Source: an uncultured Bacteroidota bacterium (lineage in GTDB: Bacteria > Bacteroidota > Bacteroidia > Chitinophagales > Chitinophagaceae). From it: a DNA stretch of 10,968 nt. The stretch covers positions 1 through 10,968 of the forward strand of contig CAMPKR010000050.1 of assembly GCA_946887345.1 (NCBI GenBank). Direction: 5' to 3'. Below, one piece after another: positions 1 through 8,102 of the stretch (the first letter of the stretch is position 1; each line of letters begins with the position of its first letter). The position numbers and the translations under genes were made by a program. Below the pieces are notes generated by a model. That model saw only the letters and a list, made by a program, of their open reading frames with translations, made no database searches and was not told the origin of the DNA.

Positions 1-6
1 ATCAAC

Positions 7-1224
7 ATGCCGGAAAACGATAGAACAAACATTACAAATTTTTGGGTTGTTGGAATAAATTATAAGAAGACGGATGCGGCAGTAAGGGGGAAATTTGCGA
101 TCAACAACGAGCAGTATGAGGCCATCCTCAACTCCGCTCACAGCATTAACGTACCTGAACTCTTTATACTATCTACCTGTAATCGTACCGAGGCATATGG
201 CTTTGCTCCTAATGCCGAAACCCTTATGGAACTCATCTGTAGCCAGGCTGACGGCGATCTCGATACCTTTTCTAAGATCGCATATGTAAAAAATGGTGCA
301 GAAGCAATGGTGCATCTGTTCCATGTCAGCGCGGGGCTTGATTCGCAGATCCTGGGCGATTTTGAAATACTGGGCCAGATAAAGACAGCGGTAAAATTCT
401 CTAAGGAAAAAGGCAGGATAGGATCTTTTGTAGAGCGACTGGTGAACAGTGTGCTGCAATCTTCAAAAGCGATCAAAACACATACACAGCTTAGTGGTGG
501 TACAGTTTCAGTTTCATTTGCTGCTATACAATATATCAGGGAGCATATCGTTGATGTTTCAGACAAGAAAATTCTACTGATAGGTACAGGGAAAATAGGC
601 CGTAATACTTGCAAGAATATCGTGGACTACCTGCATACACGCAATGTAACCCTGATCAACCGCACCGAAGAAAAAGCTCAAAAGCTCGCCGAAGAGCTCA
701 ATCTGCAGGTGGCACCATTTGCCAACATTGACGAAGAGATAGGCTCGGCAGACATTATCCTGGTTGCCACTAATGCGCAGAAACCTACTGTGCTTAAAAG
801 TCAGTTGGAAAGTGCAGGCGAAAAGCTCGTAATAGACCTGTCTATTCCCTATAATGTCGAGACACAGGCCCAGGAACTTCCCAATATCACCTTCCTGAAC
901 GTTGACGAGCTCTCGCGCATAAAGGATGAAACCCTGCAACGAAGAAGAGCTGAAGTTCCCAGGGCAGAAGCTCTGATCAATGAGCACGTAGGTGAGTTTA
1001 TGGAGTGGTATAATATGCGCAGGAATGTTCCGATGCTGATGGAAGCAAAGAACAAGCTGCAGGAAATACACGCCTCTACTGCAAAAGATATGGTTTGCCC
1101 GGTTACGGGTATGCACTCTGATGAAAAAATTCAGAGAGTCATCAACAAAATGGCACAAAAAATGCGCAAGCAGGATACTGTTGGCTGCATTTTTATAGAT
1201 GCTATCAACGATTTCATTGGCTAA
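7..1224 (+). CDS. hemA: Glutamyl-tRNA reductase
   Basis: It reduces glutamyl-tRNA(Glu) with NADPH to glutamate-1-semialdehyde, the committed step of C5-route tetrapyrrole synthesis, in the cytoplasm. At 405 residues it is near the family length. The N-terminal catalytic domain carries LSTCNRTE with the thioester-forming Cys58. The family signature follows at about 104-126 (HLFHVSAGLDSQ, then ILGDFEILGQIK). A Rossmann NADPH domain has the glycine motif LIGTGKIG at 191-198. A helical spine and C-terminal dimerisation region run from about 315 to 405. In the signature the usual LGE is LGD (Asp118). Only six bases precede the ATG and they hold no in-frame stop, so a start upstream of the window cannot be excluded, but the reading from this ATG fits the normal N-terminus. 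It is the first visible gene of the hem operon, and its stop codon touches the hemC start. Confidence 0.97.
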   Translation: MPENDRTNITNFWVVGINYKKTDAAVRGKFAINNEQYEAILNSAHSINVPELFILSTCNRTEAYGFAPNAETLMELICSQADGDLDTFSKIAYVKNGAEAMVHLFHVSAGLDSQILGDFEILGQIKTAVKFSKEKGRIGSFVERLVNSVLQSSKAIKTHTQLSGGTVSVSFAAIQYIREHIVDVSDKKILLIGTGKIGRNTCKNIVDYLHTRNVTLINRTEEKAQKLAEELNLQVAPFANIDEEIGSADIILVATNAQKPTVLKSQLESAGEKLVIDLSIPYNVETQAQELPNITFLNVDELSRIKDETLQRRRAEVPRAEALINEHVGEFMEWYNMRRNVPMLMEAKNKLQEIHASTAKDMVCPVTGMHSDEKIQRVINKMAQKMRKQDTVGCIFIDAINDFIG

Positions 1225-2148
1225 ATGGAAAGGGTTTTAAGAATTGGTACCAGGGACAGCCAATTGGCTGTATGGCAGGCAACTTTAGTAAAGGACCTGC
1301 TTGCTGGTCGCGGCTATGCTGCTGAACTGGTCTTCATAAAAAGCGAAGGCGATACCGACCTTAAAACACCGCTTTATGAAATCGGAGTCCAGGGCATCTT
1401 TACCAGAGCTCTCGACATTGCCCTGCTGAGTGATGAGATAGACATAGCGGTACACTCCATGAAGGATGTACCTACACAGCTGGCAAAAGGCATAACACAA
1501 GCTGCCGTTCTGAAGCGTGCATCTTACAAAGACATTTTTGTCCCTAAGGCTGACCTGGCTTTTATGGACAAAGCAGATGGAAATGTTACAATAGCAACAA
1601 GCAGCATTCGTCGCAAGGCACAATGGTTGAATAAGTTTCCCAATCACAGCATGGAAAATCTTCGCGGCAACGTAAACACCCGGCTGCGCAAGATAGAAGA
1701 GAACGACTGGCAGGGAGCCATTTTTGCCGCCGCCGGACTGGAGCGCATTGGACTGCGTCCCGCAAATGCGGTGGAATTGGACTGGATGCTGCCCGCGCCT
1801 GCGCAGGGGGCAATAGTCGTTGTCTGTAAAGAAGCAGATATACAGGCCTTTGATGCTTGTATGAACTTCAACGATCCAGATACGGCTCTGTGTACAGCTC
1901 TGGAGCGCGATTTTCTCCGTGCCCTCATGGGCGGTTGCGCTACACCTATCAGCGCACTGGCAGAAGTAAATGGTGAGGATGTAACCTTTCGCGGAAATAT
2001 CCTCAGCGTAGACGGCAAACAAAAAATAGAAGTCAATAAACAGGCTAAGGTTTCCGATGCATTCACCTTGGGCAAAGACGCTGCCGCCGAATTGCTGGGC
2101 CTTGGAGGGCAAAAAATACTGGACGGGATAAGGAATGCAACTACGTAA
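1225..2148 (+). CDS. hemC: Porphobilinogen deaminase (hydroxymethylbilane synthase)
   Basis: It polymerises four porphobilinogen molecules head to tail into linear hydroxymethylbilane on a covalently bound dipyrromethane cofactor. At 307 residues it matches the usual length of about 310. Visible landmarks are the N-terminal RIGTRDSQLA (6-15), HSMKDVP (77-83) with catalytic Asp81, the paired arginines of SSIRRKAQW (Arg129, Arg130), LRGNVNTRLRK (146-156), and MGGCATPISA (235-244), in which Cys238 should hold the cofactor. The ATG follows the hemA TAA with no intervening base and has no Shine-Dalgarno sequence, so translation is probably coupled to hemA. Its 3' end overlaps hemD by 14 bases. The unstable product is the substrate of the next gene's enzyme, so tight linkage of hemC and hemD is expected. 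Confidence 0.97.
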   Translation: MERVLRIGTRDSQLAVWQATLVKDLLAGRGYAAELVFIKSEGDTDLKTPLYEIGVQGIFTRALDIALLSDEIDIAVHSMKDVPTQLAKGITQAAVLKRASYKDIFVPKADLAFMDKADGNVTIATSSIRRKAQWLNKFPNHSMENLRGNVNTRLRKIEENDWQGAIFAAAGLERIGLRPANAVELDWMLPAPAQGAIVVVCKEADIQAFDACMNFNDPDTALCTALERDFLRALMGGCATPISALAEVNGEDVTFRGNILSVDGKQKIEVNKQAKVSDAFTLGKDAAAELLGLGGQKILDGIRNATT

Positions 2149-2833
2149 AAACATACTTGTTACGGGCGATCTTAAAGATGCCATGGTTAATAGGATCGCA
2201 AAGTTTCACGAAGTTGATGTAGTGCCTTTTATCGCCATAAGCCCCAACCGGGATGAACAGTTGAAAAGTAACCTTGCAAGCTTAACGCAACGCGACCTAA
2301 TGGTGGTCTTCACTAGCAGCAACGGTGCAAAGGCAGTTCGTGATTTGCTAAACGAAAAGCCTGCTGGTTGGAAGTTCTATGCAATAGAAGGAGTTACCAG
2401 CCAGTCAGTAAAGGAAAACTTTGGTGTAGATAGCCTTGCGGCAACAGCCTATACAGGAGAAGAGCTTGCGGGCGAAATATTGAAAGACAATAGCGTTGCC
2501 GAAGTAGTTTTTTTCTGCGGCGACCTGCGAAGAGATGAATTGCCTGAAAAGTTGAGATCAAAAGGCATTTCTGTAACAGAAATAATAGTGTACAACACCT
2601 TAGCTACACCAGTGAAAGTTGAAAGAGAGTACGATGCTATTGTGTTCTTCAGCCCCAGCTCTGTATACAGCTATGCGGCGATGAACAAGGTGCCCAAAGA
2701 AGCAGTTTGTTTTGCCATCGGCAATACCACTGCTAACACAATAAGGGATATAGTTCCCAATAAAGTGCTGATAGCACAGCCGCCTGAAAAAGAAAGGGTG
2801 GTGGAAATGCTGATAGAATATTATAAACAATGA
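2135..2833 (+). CDS. hemD: Uroporphyrinogen-III synthase
   Basis: It cyclises hydroxymethylbilane and inverts ring D to give uroporphyrinogen III. The family is poorly conserved, so the call rests on both the HEM4-type pattern and position. The 232 residues show two alternating alpha/beta lobes, with [10 protein letters not shown] (59-68), [12 protein letters not shown] (126-137), a conserved-type tyrosine in IIVYNT (Tyr153), FFSPSSV (171-177) and AIGNTTA (194-200), all in the places expected for HemD. The chosen ATG lies inside the end of hemC (14-base overlap) directly after a purine-rich stretch. The protein begins with the first beta strand (RKNILVTG), so no upstream extension is needed. 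The stop overlaps the hemE start as ATGA, a typical coupling arrangement. Confidence 0.93.
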   Translation: MQLRKNILVTGDLKDAMVNRIAKFHEVDVVPFIAISPNRDEQLKSNLASLTQRDLMVVFTSSNGAKAVRDLLNEKPAGWKFYAIEGVTSQSVKENFGVDSLAATAYTGEELAGEILKDNSVAEVVFFCGDLRRDELPEKLRSKGISVTEIIVYNTLATPVKVEREYDAIVFFSPSSVYSYAAMNKVPKEAVCFAIGNTTANTIRDIVPNKVLIAQPPEKERVVEMLIEYYKQ

Positions 2834-3876
2834 GCCAATTAAAAAATGATCTGCTCCTGCGAGCGTTGAGAGGTGAAGAGTTAGAGCGTCCCCCTGTATG
2901 GATGATGCGCCAGGCAGGCCGTTATTTGCCTGACTACATTAAACTACGCAACAAGTACGATTTCTTTACCCGCGTAGAAACTCCTGAACTGGCTACAGAA
3001 ATTACCCTTCAGCCAATAGACCAGGTGGGTGTAGATGCAGCTATCATCTTTTCGGATATATTGGTGATTCCGCAGGCCATGGGTCTGCAGGTATTGCTGG
3101 AAGAAGGCAAAGGCCCGCTTTTGCCTAAAACGGTTCATACACAGGCCGATGTAGATGCCCTGATTACCACAGATGTGGAGGAAAGGCTGCATTATGTGAT
3201 GAAAGCGCTCGCGCTCACAAAACGGGAGCTGGATGGCCGCGTACCACTCATTGGTTTCGCCGGCGCTCCCTGGACAATCCTCTGCTACATGGTGGAAGGC
3301 AAAGGCTCCAAGTCTTTCGATAAGGCCAAGCAGTTCTGTTTCACCAATCCTACTCTTGCGCACCAACTTTTACAGAAGATAACCGACGTTACCGTACAAT
3401 ACCTGAAAGCCCAGGTGAAGGCTGGCGCTGATACAGTGCAGGTTTTCGATAGCTGGAGTGGGATGCTGAGCCCTGCGGATTTCAAAATCTTTGCGCAGCC
3501 TTACCTGTTGCAGATAGCTGATGCAGTGAGCGAAGTTTGTCCCGTGATACTCTTCCCCAAGGGTAGCTGGTACGCTATGGCCGACCTCAGCAAGAGTTCA
3601 GCCTCAGGTCTCGGGCTCGATTGGACAGTTACTCCCCAACTCGGCCGCGAACTGACTAACAACAGCATTACATTACAAGGTAACTTTGATCCCTCAAAGC
3701 TATTGGCGCCGATACCCGAAATAAAGAAGAGTGTGCGGGAAATGATAGACGGTTTTGGTACAAGAAGGTATATAGCTAATCTCGGCCATGGCATATTGCC
3801 GAACGTGCCTGTAGATCACGCTAAGGCTTTCGTGGAGGCAGTAAAAGAATACAACAAAGCAGACGTCACCGCCTGA
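2830..3876 (+). CDS. hemE: Uroporphyrinogen decarboxylase
   Basis: It removes the four acetate carboxyl groups of uroporphyrinogen III to form coproporphyrinogen III, without a cofactor. The 348-residue length is typical. Both family signatures are clear: [14 protein letters not shown] (21-34) with substrate-binding Arg27 and Arg31, and GFAGAPWTI (142-150). Other active-site landmarks are the aspartate of IIFSDIL (Asp76), Tyr153 in [16 protein letters not shown] (205-213), LQGNFDP (282-288, more often LQGNLDP) and NLGHGILP (317-324) with His320. The TIM-barrel fold of the family fits the whole length. The start overlaps the hemD stop by four bases. The stop TGA shares its last A with the hemF ATG. 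Confidence 0.98.
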   Translation: MSQLKNDLLLRALRGEELERPPVWMMRQAGRYLPDYIKLRNKYDFFTRVETPELATEITLQPIDQVGVDAAIIFSDILVIPQAMGLQVLLEEGKGPLLPKTVHTQADVDALITTDVEERLHYVMKALALTKRELDGRVPLIGFAGAPWTILCYMVEGKGSKSFDKAKQFCFTNPTLAHQLLQKITDVTVQYLKAQVKAGADTVQVFDSWSGMLSPADFKIFAQPYLLQIADAVSEVCPVILFPKGSWYAMADLSKSSASGLGLDWTVTPQLGRELTNNSITLQGNFDPSKLLAPIPEIKKSVREMIDGFGTRRYIANLGHGILPNVPVDHAKAFVEAVKEYNKADVTA

Positions 3877-4790
3877 TGAGCATAAAGGACCAGTTCACCG
3901 AATATATACATAGCCTGCAGGATATCATCTGCGCAGGATTGGAAGGTATTGACGGCAAAGCGAAATTTGTAGAAGACAAATGGGAGCGTGCTGAAGGCGG
4001 TGGAGGAAGAACCCGTGTCATCAGCAGCGGCGCTGTCTTCGAAAAAGGTGGGGTTAATACCTCGGTAGTGCATGGTACTCTACCCGTAGCTATGCAGCAG
4101 GCATTCGGAGTAGGGGAGAGCAATTTCTTCGCTGCCGGACTTTCCCTGGTGATGCATCCGTTAAATCCCTACGTACCCACTGTACACGCTAATTGGCGCT
4201 ATTTTGAGCTTTATGATAAGTACGGGAACAAGATCGACAGCTGGTTCGGCGGAGGATCGGATCTTACACCCTACTACCTGGATGAAGCAGATGGTGTGCA
4301 CTTCCATACAACGCTAAGGGAGATAATGCAGCCCTTTGGCGAAGATCTGTACCCAAAATACAAACAACACTGCGATGAATATTTTATAAACAAACATCGC
4401 GATAACGAAGCCCGCGGAATAGGCGGCGTTTTTTACGACTATCTGAGACCCCAGAACGATGAGGAAGCAGAGAGCCTGGTAAGCTTTCAAAAAGCAAATG
4501 GCGATTCTTTCCTCGGGGCATACCTGCCCATAGTCGAAAGAACAAAAGACAAAACCTACGGTGAGCGTGAAATAAATTGGCAGGAAATGAGGCGCGGCCG
4601 TTACGTGGAGTTCAATCTTGTACACGACCGTGGCACCTTGTTCGGACTGAAGACCAACGGCAGAACTGAAAGCATACTAATGAGCCTTCCACCGCGTGCC
4701 CGCTGGGAATATAATTACAGGCCTGAAGTTGGTACACCCGAGGCACAACTATTAGAATATTTAAAGCCCCGTGATTGGGTTAATTCATAA
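3876..4790 (+). CDS. hemF: Oxygen-dependent coproporphyrinogen-III oxidase
   Basis: It uses molecular oxygen to convert two propionate groups of coproporphyrinogen III to vinyls, giving protoporphyrinogen IX. The 304 residues cover the full family length. Recognisable blocks are GGGGRTRVISSGAVFEKGG (41-59), NTSVVHG (61-67), LSLVMHPLNPYVPTVHAN (89-106), WFGGGSDLTPYY (123-134), RGIGGVFYD (180-188) and RGRYVEFNLVHDRGT (240-254). The four conserved histidines are present as His94, His104, His144 and His174. This is the aerobic isozyme, unrelated to the radical-SAM HemN, so this operon works only with oxygen. The start overlaps the hemE stop by one base (TGATG). The stop is ten bases before hemB. 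Confidence 0.98.
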   Translation: MSIKDQFTEYIHSLQDIICAGLEGIDGKAKFVEDKWERAEGGGGRTRVISSGAVFEKGGVNTSVVHGTLPVAMQQAFGVGESNFFAAGLSLVMHPLNPYVPTVHANWRYFELYDKYGNKIDSWFGGGSDLTPYYLDEADGVHFHTTLREIMQPFGEDLYPKYKQHCDEYFINKHRDNEARGIGGVFYDYLRPQNDEEAESLVSFQKANGDSFLGAYLPIVERTKDKTYGEREINWQEMRRGRYVEFNLVHDRGTLFGLKTNGRTESILMSLPPRARWEYNYRPEVGTPEAQLLEYLKPRDWVNS

Positions 4791-4800
4791 ATGATACACT

Positions 4801-5778
4801 ATGCATCTTTCAAGAAGAAATAGAATACTCAGGCAGTCACCGGCTATACGTTCCATGGTTGCTGAAACTATTCTAAGGCCCGAAGATTTCATTGCGCCTT
4901 TGTTCATTGTAGAAGGCAGCAGTGTAAAGGAAGAAATATCTTCCATGCAGAACTACTATCGCATGAGTATAGACCTTACTGTGCAGGAAGTAAAGCAGCT
5001 TTGGAACATGGGTATAAAGTGTGTACTCCTGTTCATCAAATGCGCAGATGAACTGAAGGACAACAAAGGTACCGAAGCACTGAATCCCGATGGACTCATG
5101 CAGCGCAGCATTAAAGCAATAAAAGATGCCTGCCCGGAAATGTGCGTGATGACCGATGTAGCCCTCGATCCTTTTTCTTCCTATGGGCATGATGGTATAG
5201 TAGAGAATGGCGAAATAGTGAATGATGCTACGGTAGATGTATTGGCGCGTATGAGCGTAAGCCACGCACAGGCAGGTGCCGATTTTGTTGCCCCCAGCGA
5301 TATGATGGACAACCGCGTTTGTGCTATCAGGGATGCCCTGGAGATGAATGGCTTCGTTAAGACTGGTATTATGAGCTATAGTGCAAAATACGCTTCTTGT
5401 TTTTATGGTCCTTTTCGTGATGCCCTGGACAGTGCTCCCGGCTTTGGTGACAAGAAGACCTACCAGATGGACTATGCCAATCGCAAGGAAGCTATAAAAG
5501 AAGTAATGATGGACGTAGAGGAAGGTGCCGATATAGTAATGGTAAAACCTGCTATGGCCTACCTCGACATCATCCGTGAAGTAAAAAATATGGTAGATGT
5601 TCCCGTTAGTGCCTACCACGTCAGCGGCGAATACGCAATGATAAAAGCAGCCGCAAAAATGGGCTGGCTGAATGAAGAAAAAGCAATACTGGAATCACTC
5701 ACAAGCATCAAGCGCGCAGGTGCAGATCTTATTGCTACTTATTTTGCTAAGGATGCGGTTAAGTTGATTAACGAATAA
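4801..5778 (+). CDS. hemB: Delta-aminolevulinic acid dehydratase (porphobilinogen synthase)
   Basis: It condenses two 5-aminolevulinate molecules into porphobilinogen. The 325 residues match the family. The two Schiff-base lysines are visible: Lys196 in MSYSAKYASCFYGPFRDA (191-208) and Lys249 in MVKPAMAYLD (247-256). The metal-site loop reads DVALDPFSSYGHDG (119-132), with Ala121, Asp123 and Asp131 where zinc enzymes such as that of E. coli carry three cysteines. This places it in the aspartate-rich, magnesium/potassium-responsive class rather than the zinc-dependent class. The start fits the normal N-terminus (RRNRILRQSPAIRSMVAET). An ATG ten bases upstream (4791) is in another frame and stops after ten codons. 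No Shine-Dalgarno sequence is visible. In pathway order this enzyme acts before HemC although its gene is sixth in the operon. Confidence 0.98.
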   Translation: MHLSRRNRILRQSPAIRSMVAETILRPEDFIAPLFIVEGSSVKEEISSMQNYYRMSIDLTVQEVKQLWNMGIKCVLLFIKCADELKDNKGTEALNPDGLMQRSIKAIKDACPEMCVMTDVALDPFSSYGHDGIVENGEIVNDATVDVLARMSVSHAQAGADFVAPSDMMDNRVCAIRDALEMNGFVKTGIMSYSAKYASCFYGPFRDALDSAPGFGDKKTYQMDYANRKEAIKEVMMDVEEGADIVMVKPAMAYLDIIREVKNMVDVPVSAYHVSGEYAMIKAAAKMGWLNEEKAILESLTSIKRAGADLIATYFAKDAVKLINE

Positions 5779-5787
5779 AATCTTGAA

Positions 5788-7068
5788 ATGACCCAAAGTA
5801 AGCAATTATTCGAAAGAGCACAGCAGTCTATACCTGGTGGAGTGAACTCTCCCGTGCGCGCCTTTAAGAGCGTAGGCGGAACACCCCTGTTCATGAAGAG
5901 CGCGAAAGGCGCCTATATGTACGATGCCGATGGCAAGCAGTACATTGACTATATCAACTCATGGGGCCCTATGATACTCGGTCATGCATATGGGCCTGTT
6001 GTAAAAGCCATCCAGGAAAAAGCAGCAGACTCTACTTCTTTCGGTGCACCGACTGAGCTGGAAATAGAGATGGCAGAGCTAATCATTAGCATGGTGCCCA
6101 ATGTGGATCTGGTTCGCATGGTAAGCAGCGGAACTGAGGCATGCATGAGTGCTATCCGTCTGGCACGCGGCTATACGGGTCGTAATAAGATTATAAAGTT
6201 CGAAGGCTGCTATCACGGCCATGCCGATTCATTCCTGGTAAAGGCCGGTAGCGGCGTAGCCACTTTCAACATCCAGACCGTTCCAGGTGTACCCGCTGGT
6301 GTATATAGCGATACCCTGAATGCCCCTTACAACGATCTGGAAGCTGTTCAGAAACTTGTGGATGAAAACAAAGGCGAGATAGCCGCAATAATTATAGAAC
6401 CCGTCGCGGGTAATATGGGCTGTATCATTCCCGCGCAAGGTTTCCTGGAAGGCTTGAGAAGTATATGCGATGCCGAAGGAATTGTCTTCATCATGGATGA
6501 AGTAATGACAGGTTTTCGTCTTGCTGCCGGTGGCGCACAGGAAAGACTGGGCGTAAATGCGGATCTCGTTACTTATGGAAAAGTAATTGGTGGTGGCATG
6601 CCGGTGGGTGCGTTTGGGGGCAAGAAAGAGATAATGCAGCAGATCGCTCCCCTCGGTAATGTTTACCAGGCCGGTACACTCAGTGGTAATCCTATAGCTA
6701 TGATCGCTGGTTATACGATGCTTAAAACTCTGCAAGAGAATCCTTCCATATACACAAGTATTGACGAAAAGACAGAATACCTCCATAAGGGCCTCGATGG
6801 TGTGCTGCAGAAAAGCGGTCAGCCTTATGTTATCAACAGGCTGGGTTCCATGATCAGTGTGCACTTTAGCGAGAAGCCGGTGACTGATTTCGCGTCCGCG
6901 GCTTCTGCTAACAATACCCTTTTCAATAGGTATTTTCATGCAATGCTCGCAGCAGGCATCTACCTGCCTCCTTCAGCCTTCGAAACATGGTTTATTTCTA
7001 ATGCTTTGAGCACGGCAGATATAGACAAAACAGTAGAAGCAACGGCATCATTTTTGAATTCTCTTTAA
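5788..7068 (+). CDS. hemL: Glutamate-1-semialdehyde 2,1-aminomutase
   Basis: It is a PLP enzyme that isomerises the HemA product, glutamate-1-semialdehyde, to 5-aminolevulinate. The 426 residues show the class-III aminotransferase fold with HemL-specific blocks: [11 protein letters not shown] (16-26), SSGTEA (113-118), [10 protein letters not shown] (138-147), [11 protein letters not shown] (201-211), DEVMTGFR (237-244) and [17 protein letters not shown] (262-278), in which Lys265 should bind [16 protein letters not shown] (290-302) completes the active site. Other aminotransferases of this class lack the NSPVRAF and [11 protein letters not shown] combination, so the call is firm. The gene starts nine bases after the hemB stop with no Shine-Dalgarno sequence and is the last tightly packed gene of the operon. 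HemA and HemL work as a pair on an unstable intermediate, yet their genes sit at opposite ends of the operon. Confidence 0.98.
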   Translation: MTQSKQLFERAQQSIPGGVNSPVRAFKSVGGTPLFMKSAKGAYMYDADGKQYIDYINSWGPMILGHAYGPVVKAIQEKAADSTSFGAPTELEIEMAELIISMVPNVDLVRMVSSGTEACMSAIRLARGYTGRNKIIKFEGCYHGHADSFLVKAGSGVATFNIQTVPGVPAGVYSDTLNAPYNDLEAVQKLVDENKGEIAAIIIEPVAGNMGCIIPAQGFLEGLRSICDAEGIVFIMDEVMTGFRLAAGGAQERLGVNADLVTYGKVIGGGMPVGAFGGKKEIMQQIAPLGNVYQAGTLSGNPIAMIAGYTMLKTLQENPSIYTSIDEKTEYLHKGLDGVLQKSGQPYVINRLGSMISVHFSEKPVTDFASAASANNTLFNRYFHAMLAAGIYLPPSAFETWFISNALSTADIDKTVEATASFLNSL

Positions 7069-7103
7069 TTGAGTGCCTGCAGCATGTCGAAATATGTAAA
7101 TGC

Positions 7104-7122
7104 GTAAGATTTACTACCTTTA
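7104..7122 (+). promoter_or_regulatory. Possible Bacteroidota promoter for the 7185 gene
   Basis: TACCTTTA at 7115-7122 matches seven of the eight positions of the Bacteroidota -7 element TAnnTTTG and lies about 62 bases before the ATG at 7185. I see no convincing TTTG -33 element at the right distance. A short inverted repeat, GTAA-GAT-TTAC (7104-7114), abuts the box and could be a small operator, but it may be chance. No terminator hairpin is evident in 7069-7184, so read-through from hemL is also possible. Confidence 0.35.
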
Positions 7123-7184
7123 GCACTTCAATACATAGGGATAAGAGTATTTTCAGGTAATTCATAAGCTAAACAATTGCGTAA

Positions 7185-8006
7185 ATGGTAATTATAGAGC
7201 GTGAAGGGAAATACTTCTTGCAAATAAGTAACGGTGAACTGGAGCTTAGCGAAAAGCAGGCAAAGAATAGGTTAGAAAAAGGCTTGGCTGTGCTTAAGGA
7301 CAGTCACGAAGGTTGGGTAGCTCATGCCCCCGAAACTGCTGAACAGCCGAAAGCCGTTCCCATTACTAAGATTCCTACAGAAGCGCAAGCTTTCATACTT
7401 TCCGACGAATATTACGACAATATCATCCGCGAGTTCGAAAAGGTGTACGTGGCCAATGGCAGGAAAGAAGAAACTGCCGTTGAACTGCTCGACCATTGTC
7501 AGAAATCTATTGATCACTTAAAGACAGAGCGTTCCCAGCCCGGCGCGGACCTGGCTGTGCTCGATTACCAACGGCTTTGCTGGCTACGCATCATCATTTT
7601 CCTCCAGGCCCTTACGGGCATTCCTGCCCCTAAGCACCCTGATGCCATTGCAGAGGAAAAGGAAAAGGCCGAATCAGAAAGAAACCTGGTAAAGCAACTC
7701 CTTGTCATCCAGTTGCTGCAGGAAACAGGCGCCTTTCCGTATGCCGATGCGTTGAAAAGCATCACCCATGATAGTATTGTCGGCCTCGTAGCCCGTATAC
7801 TGAATAAGGACAAGGACGTGGTTAAAACCAATATGCAGCGCTCCGGCGATATCTTGCTTCGCCGGAACGTAAGCGAGGTGAATGCTCCAAAACGCCTGAA
7901 ATTGCTTACAGACATAGAAAGCTACTTTTCAGAGCTCCCGTATAACCACGTTATTATACGCCTGCGCTCCCTGAAGGAGTTTTATAAAAATTTTAATAAT
8001 AAGTAA
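7185..8006 (+). CDS. Hypothetical protein, helical, cytoplasmic
   Basis: I do not recognise a named family for this 273-residue protein. It has no signal peptide and no clear membrane span; the hydrophobic run WLRIIIFLQAL (133-143) looks like a buried helix. The first 45 residues look like a small beta-rich unit (IIEREGKYFLQIS, then a helix and HEGWVAH). A low-complexity linker with several prolines lies at about 48-66. The rest is helical and charge-rich, with a possible coiled coil at about 154-180 (AIAEEKEKAESERNLVKQLL). The C-terminal 100 residues (LVKQLLVIQLLQETGAFPYA, then a basic segment and LKLLTDIESYF) vaguely recall the C-terminal layout of RteC-type Bacteroidota proteins; this is a weak impression from memory. 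Codon use looks like that of the neighbours and the frame is intact. It stands 116 bases after hemL, so it may have its own promoter. Confidence 0.85.
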   Translation: MVIIEREGKYFLQISNGELELSEKQAKNRLEKGLAVLKDSHEGWVAHAPETAEQPKAVPITKIPTEAQAFILSDEYYDNIIREFEKVYVANGRKEETAVELLDHCQKSIDHLKTERSQPGADLAVLDYQRLCWLRIIIFLQALTGIPAPKHPDAIAEEKEKAESERNLVKQLLVIQLLQETGAFPYADALKSITHDSIVGLVARILNKDKDVVKTNMQRSGDILLRRNVSEVNAPKRLKLLTDIESYFSELPYNHVIIRLRSLKEFYKNFNNK

Positions 8007-8026
8007 CGGCCGACTGTAATCAAAAT

Positions 8027-8064
8027 GCAATTTTTTGCTCAGGGAGTGCCTGAATATCATTTTT
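8027..8064 (+). terminator. Weak terminator-like hairpin after the 7185 gene
   Basis: TCAGG (8039-8043) and CCTGA (8049-8053) form a perfect five-pair stem with loop GAGTG, followed after six bases by a run of five T (8060-8064). A smaller GCAA/TTGC inverted repeat (8027-8038) precedes it. The stem is short and the T-run is not adjacent, so intrinsic termination would be inefficient; part of this segment also serves as the -33 region of the next promoter. Confidence 0.3.
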
Positions 8065-8096
8065 GACCCTTTTAATTTTATTTTTTGCTATATTTG
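8062..8096 (+). promoter_or_regulatory. Bacteroidota-type promoter of the CHU_C protein gene
   Basis: TATATTTG at 8089-8096 is an exact match to the -7 consensus TAnnTTTG used by the Bacteroidota primary sigma factor. TTTG at 8062-8065 can serve as the -33 element, with 23 bases between them, at the long end of the tolerated spacing. Transcription would begin near 8103, giving a leader of about 125 bases before the ATG at 8229. Confidence 0.65.
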
Positions 8097-8102
8097 TAGC
8101 GA

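Noticed and set aside
138..1158. Long open frames on the minus strand opposite hemA (up to 194 codons)
   Set aside because: They lie wholly opposite a gene with clear catalytic motifs, encode Cys/Phe/Ile-rich sequence with no recognisable family, and have no promoter or start context of their own.
1285..2184. 299-codon minus-strand open frame covering hemC
   Set aside because: Although long, it mirrors hemC codon by codon and its translation is Cys/Tyr/His-rich with no family motif; hemC itself has every expected active-site residue.
4791..4823. ATG directly after the hemF stop, giving a ten-codon frame overlapping the hemB start
   Set aside because: It is out of frame with hemB and too short to support as a gene. 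It might aid reinitiation at 4801, but nothing in the sequence distinguishes that from chance.
4873..5619. 248-codon minus-strand open frame opposite hemB, and a similar 236-codon frame opposite hemL (6229-6939)
   Set aside because: Both are antisense reflections of strongly conserved enzymes, with abnormal composition (many His, Tyr, Cys) and no independent evidence.
7069..7103. Possible terminator after hemL around the palindrome CTGCAG
   Set aside because: The palindrome does not extend into a stem with a loop and there is no T-run behind it.
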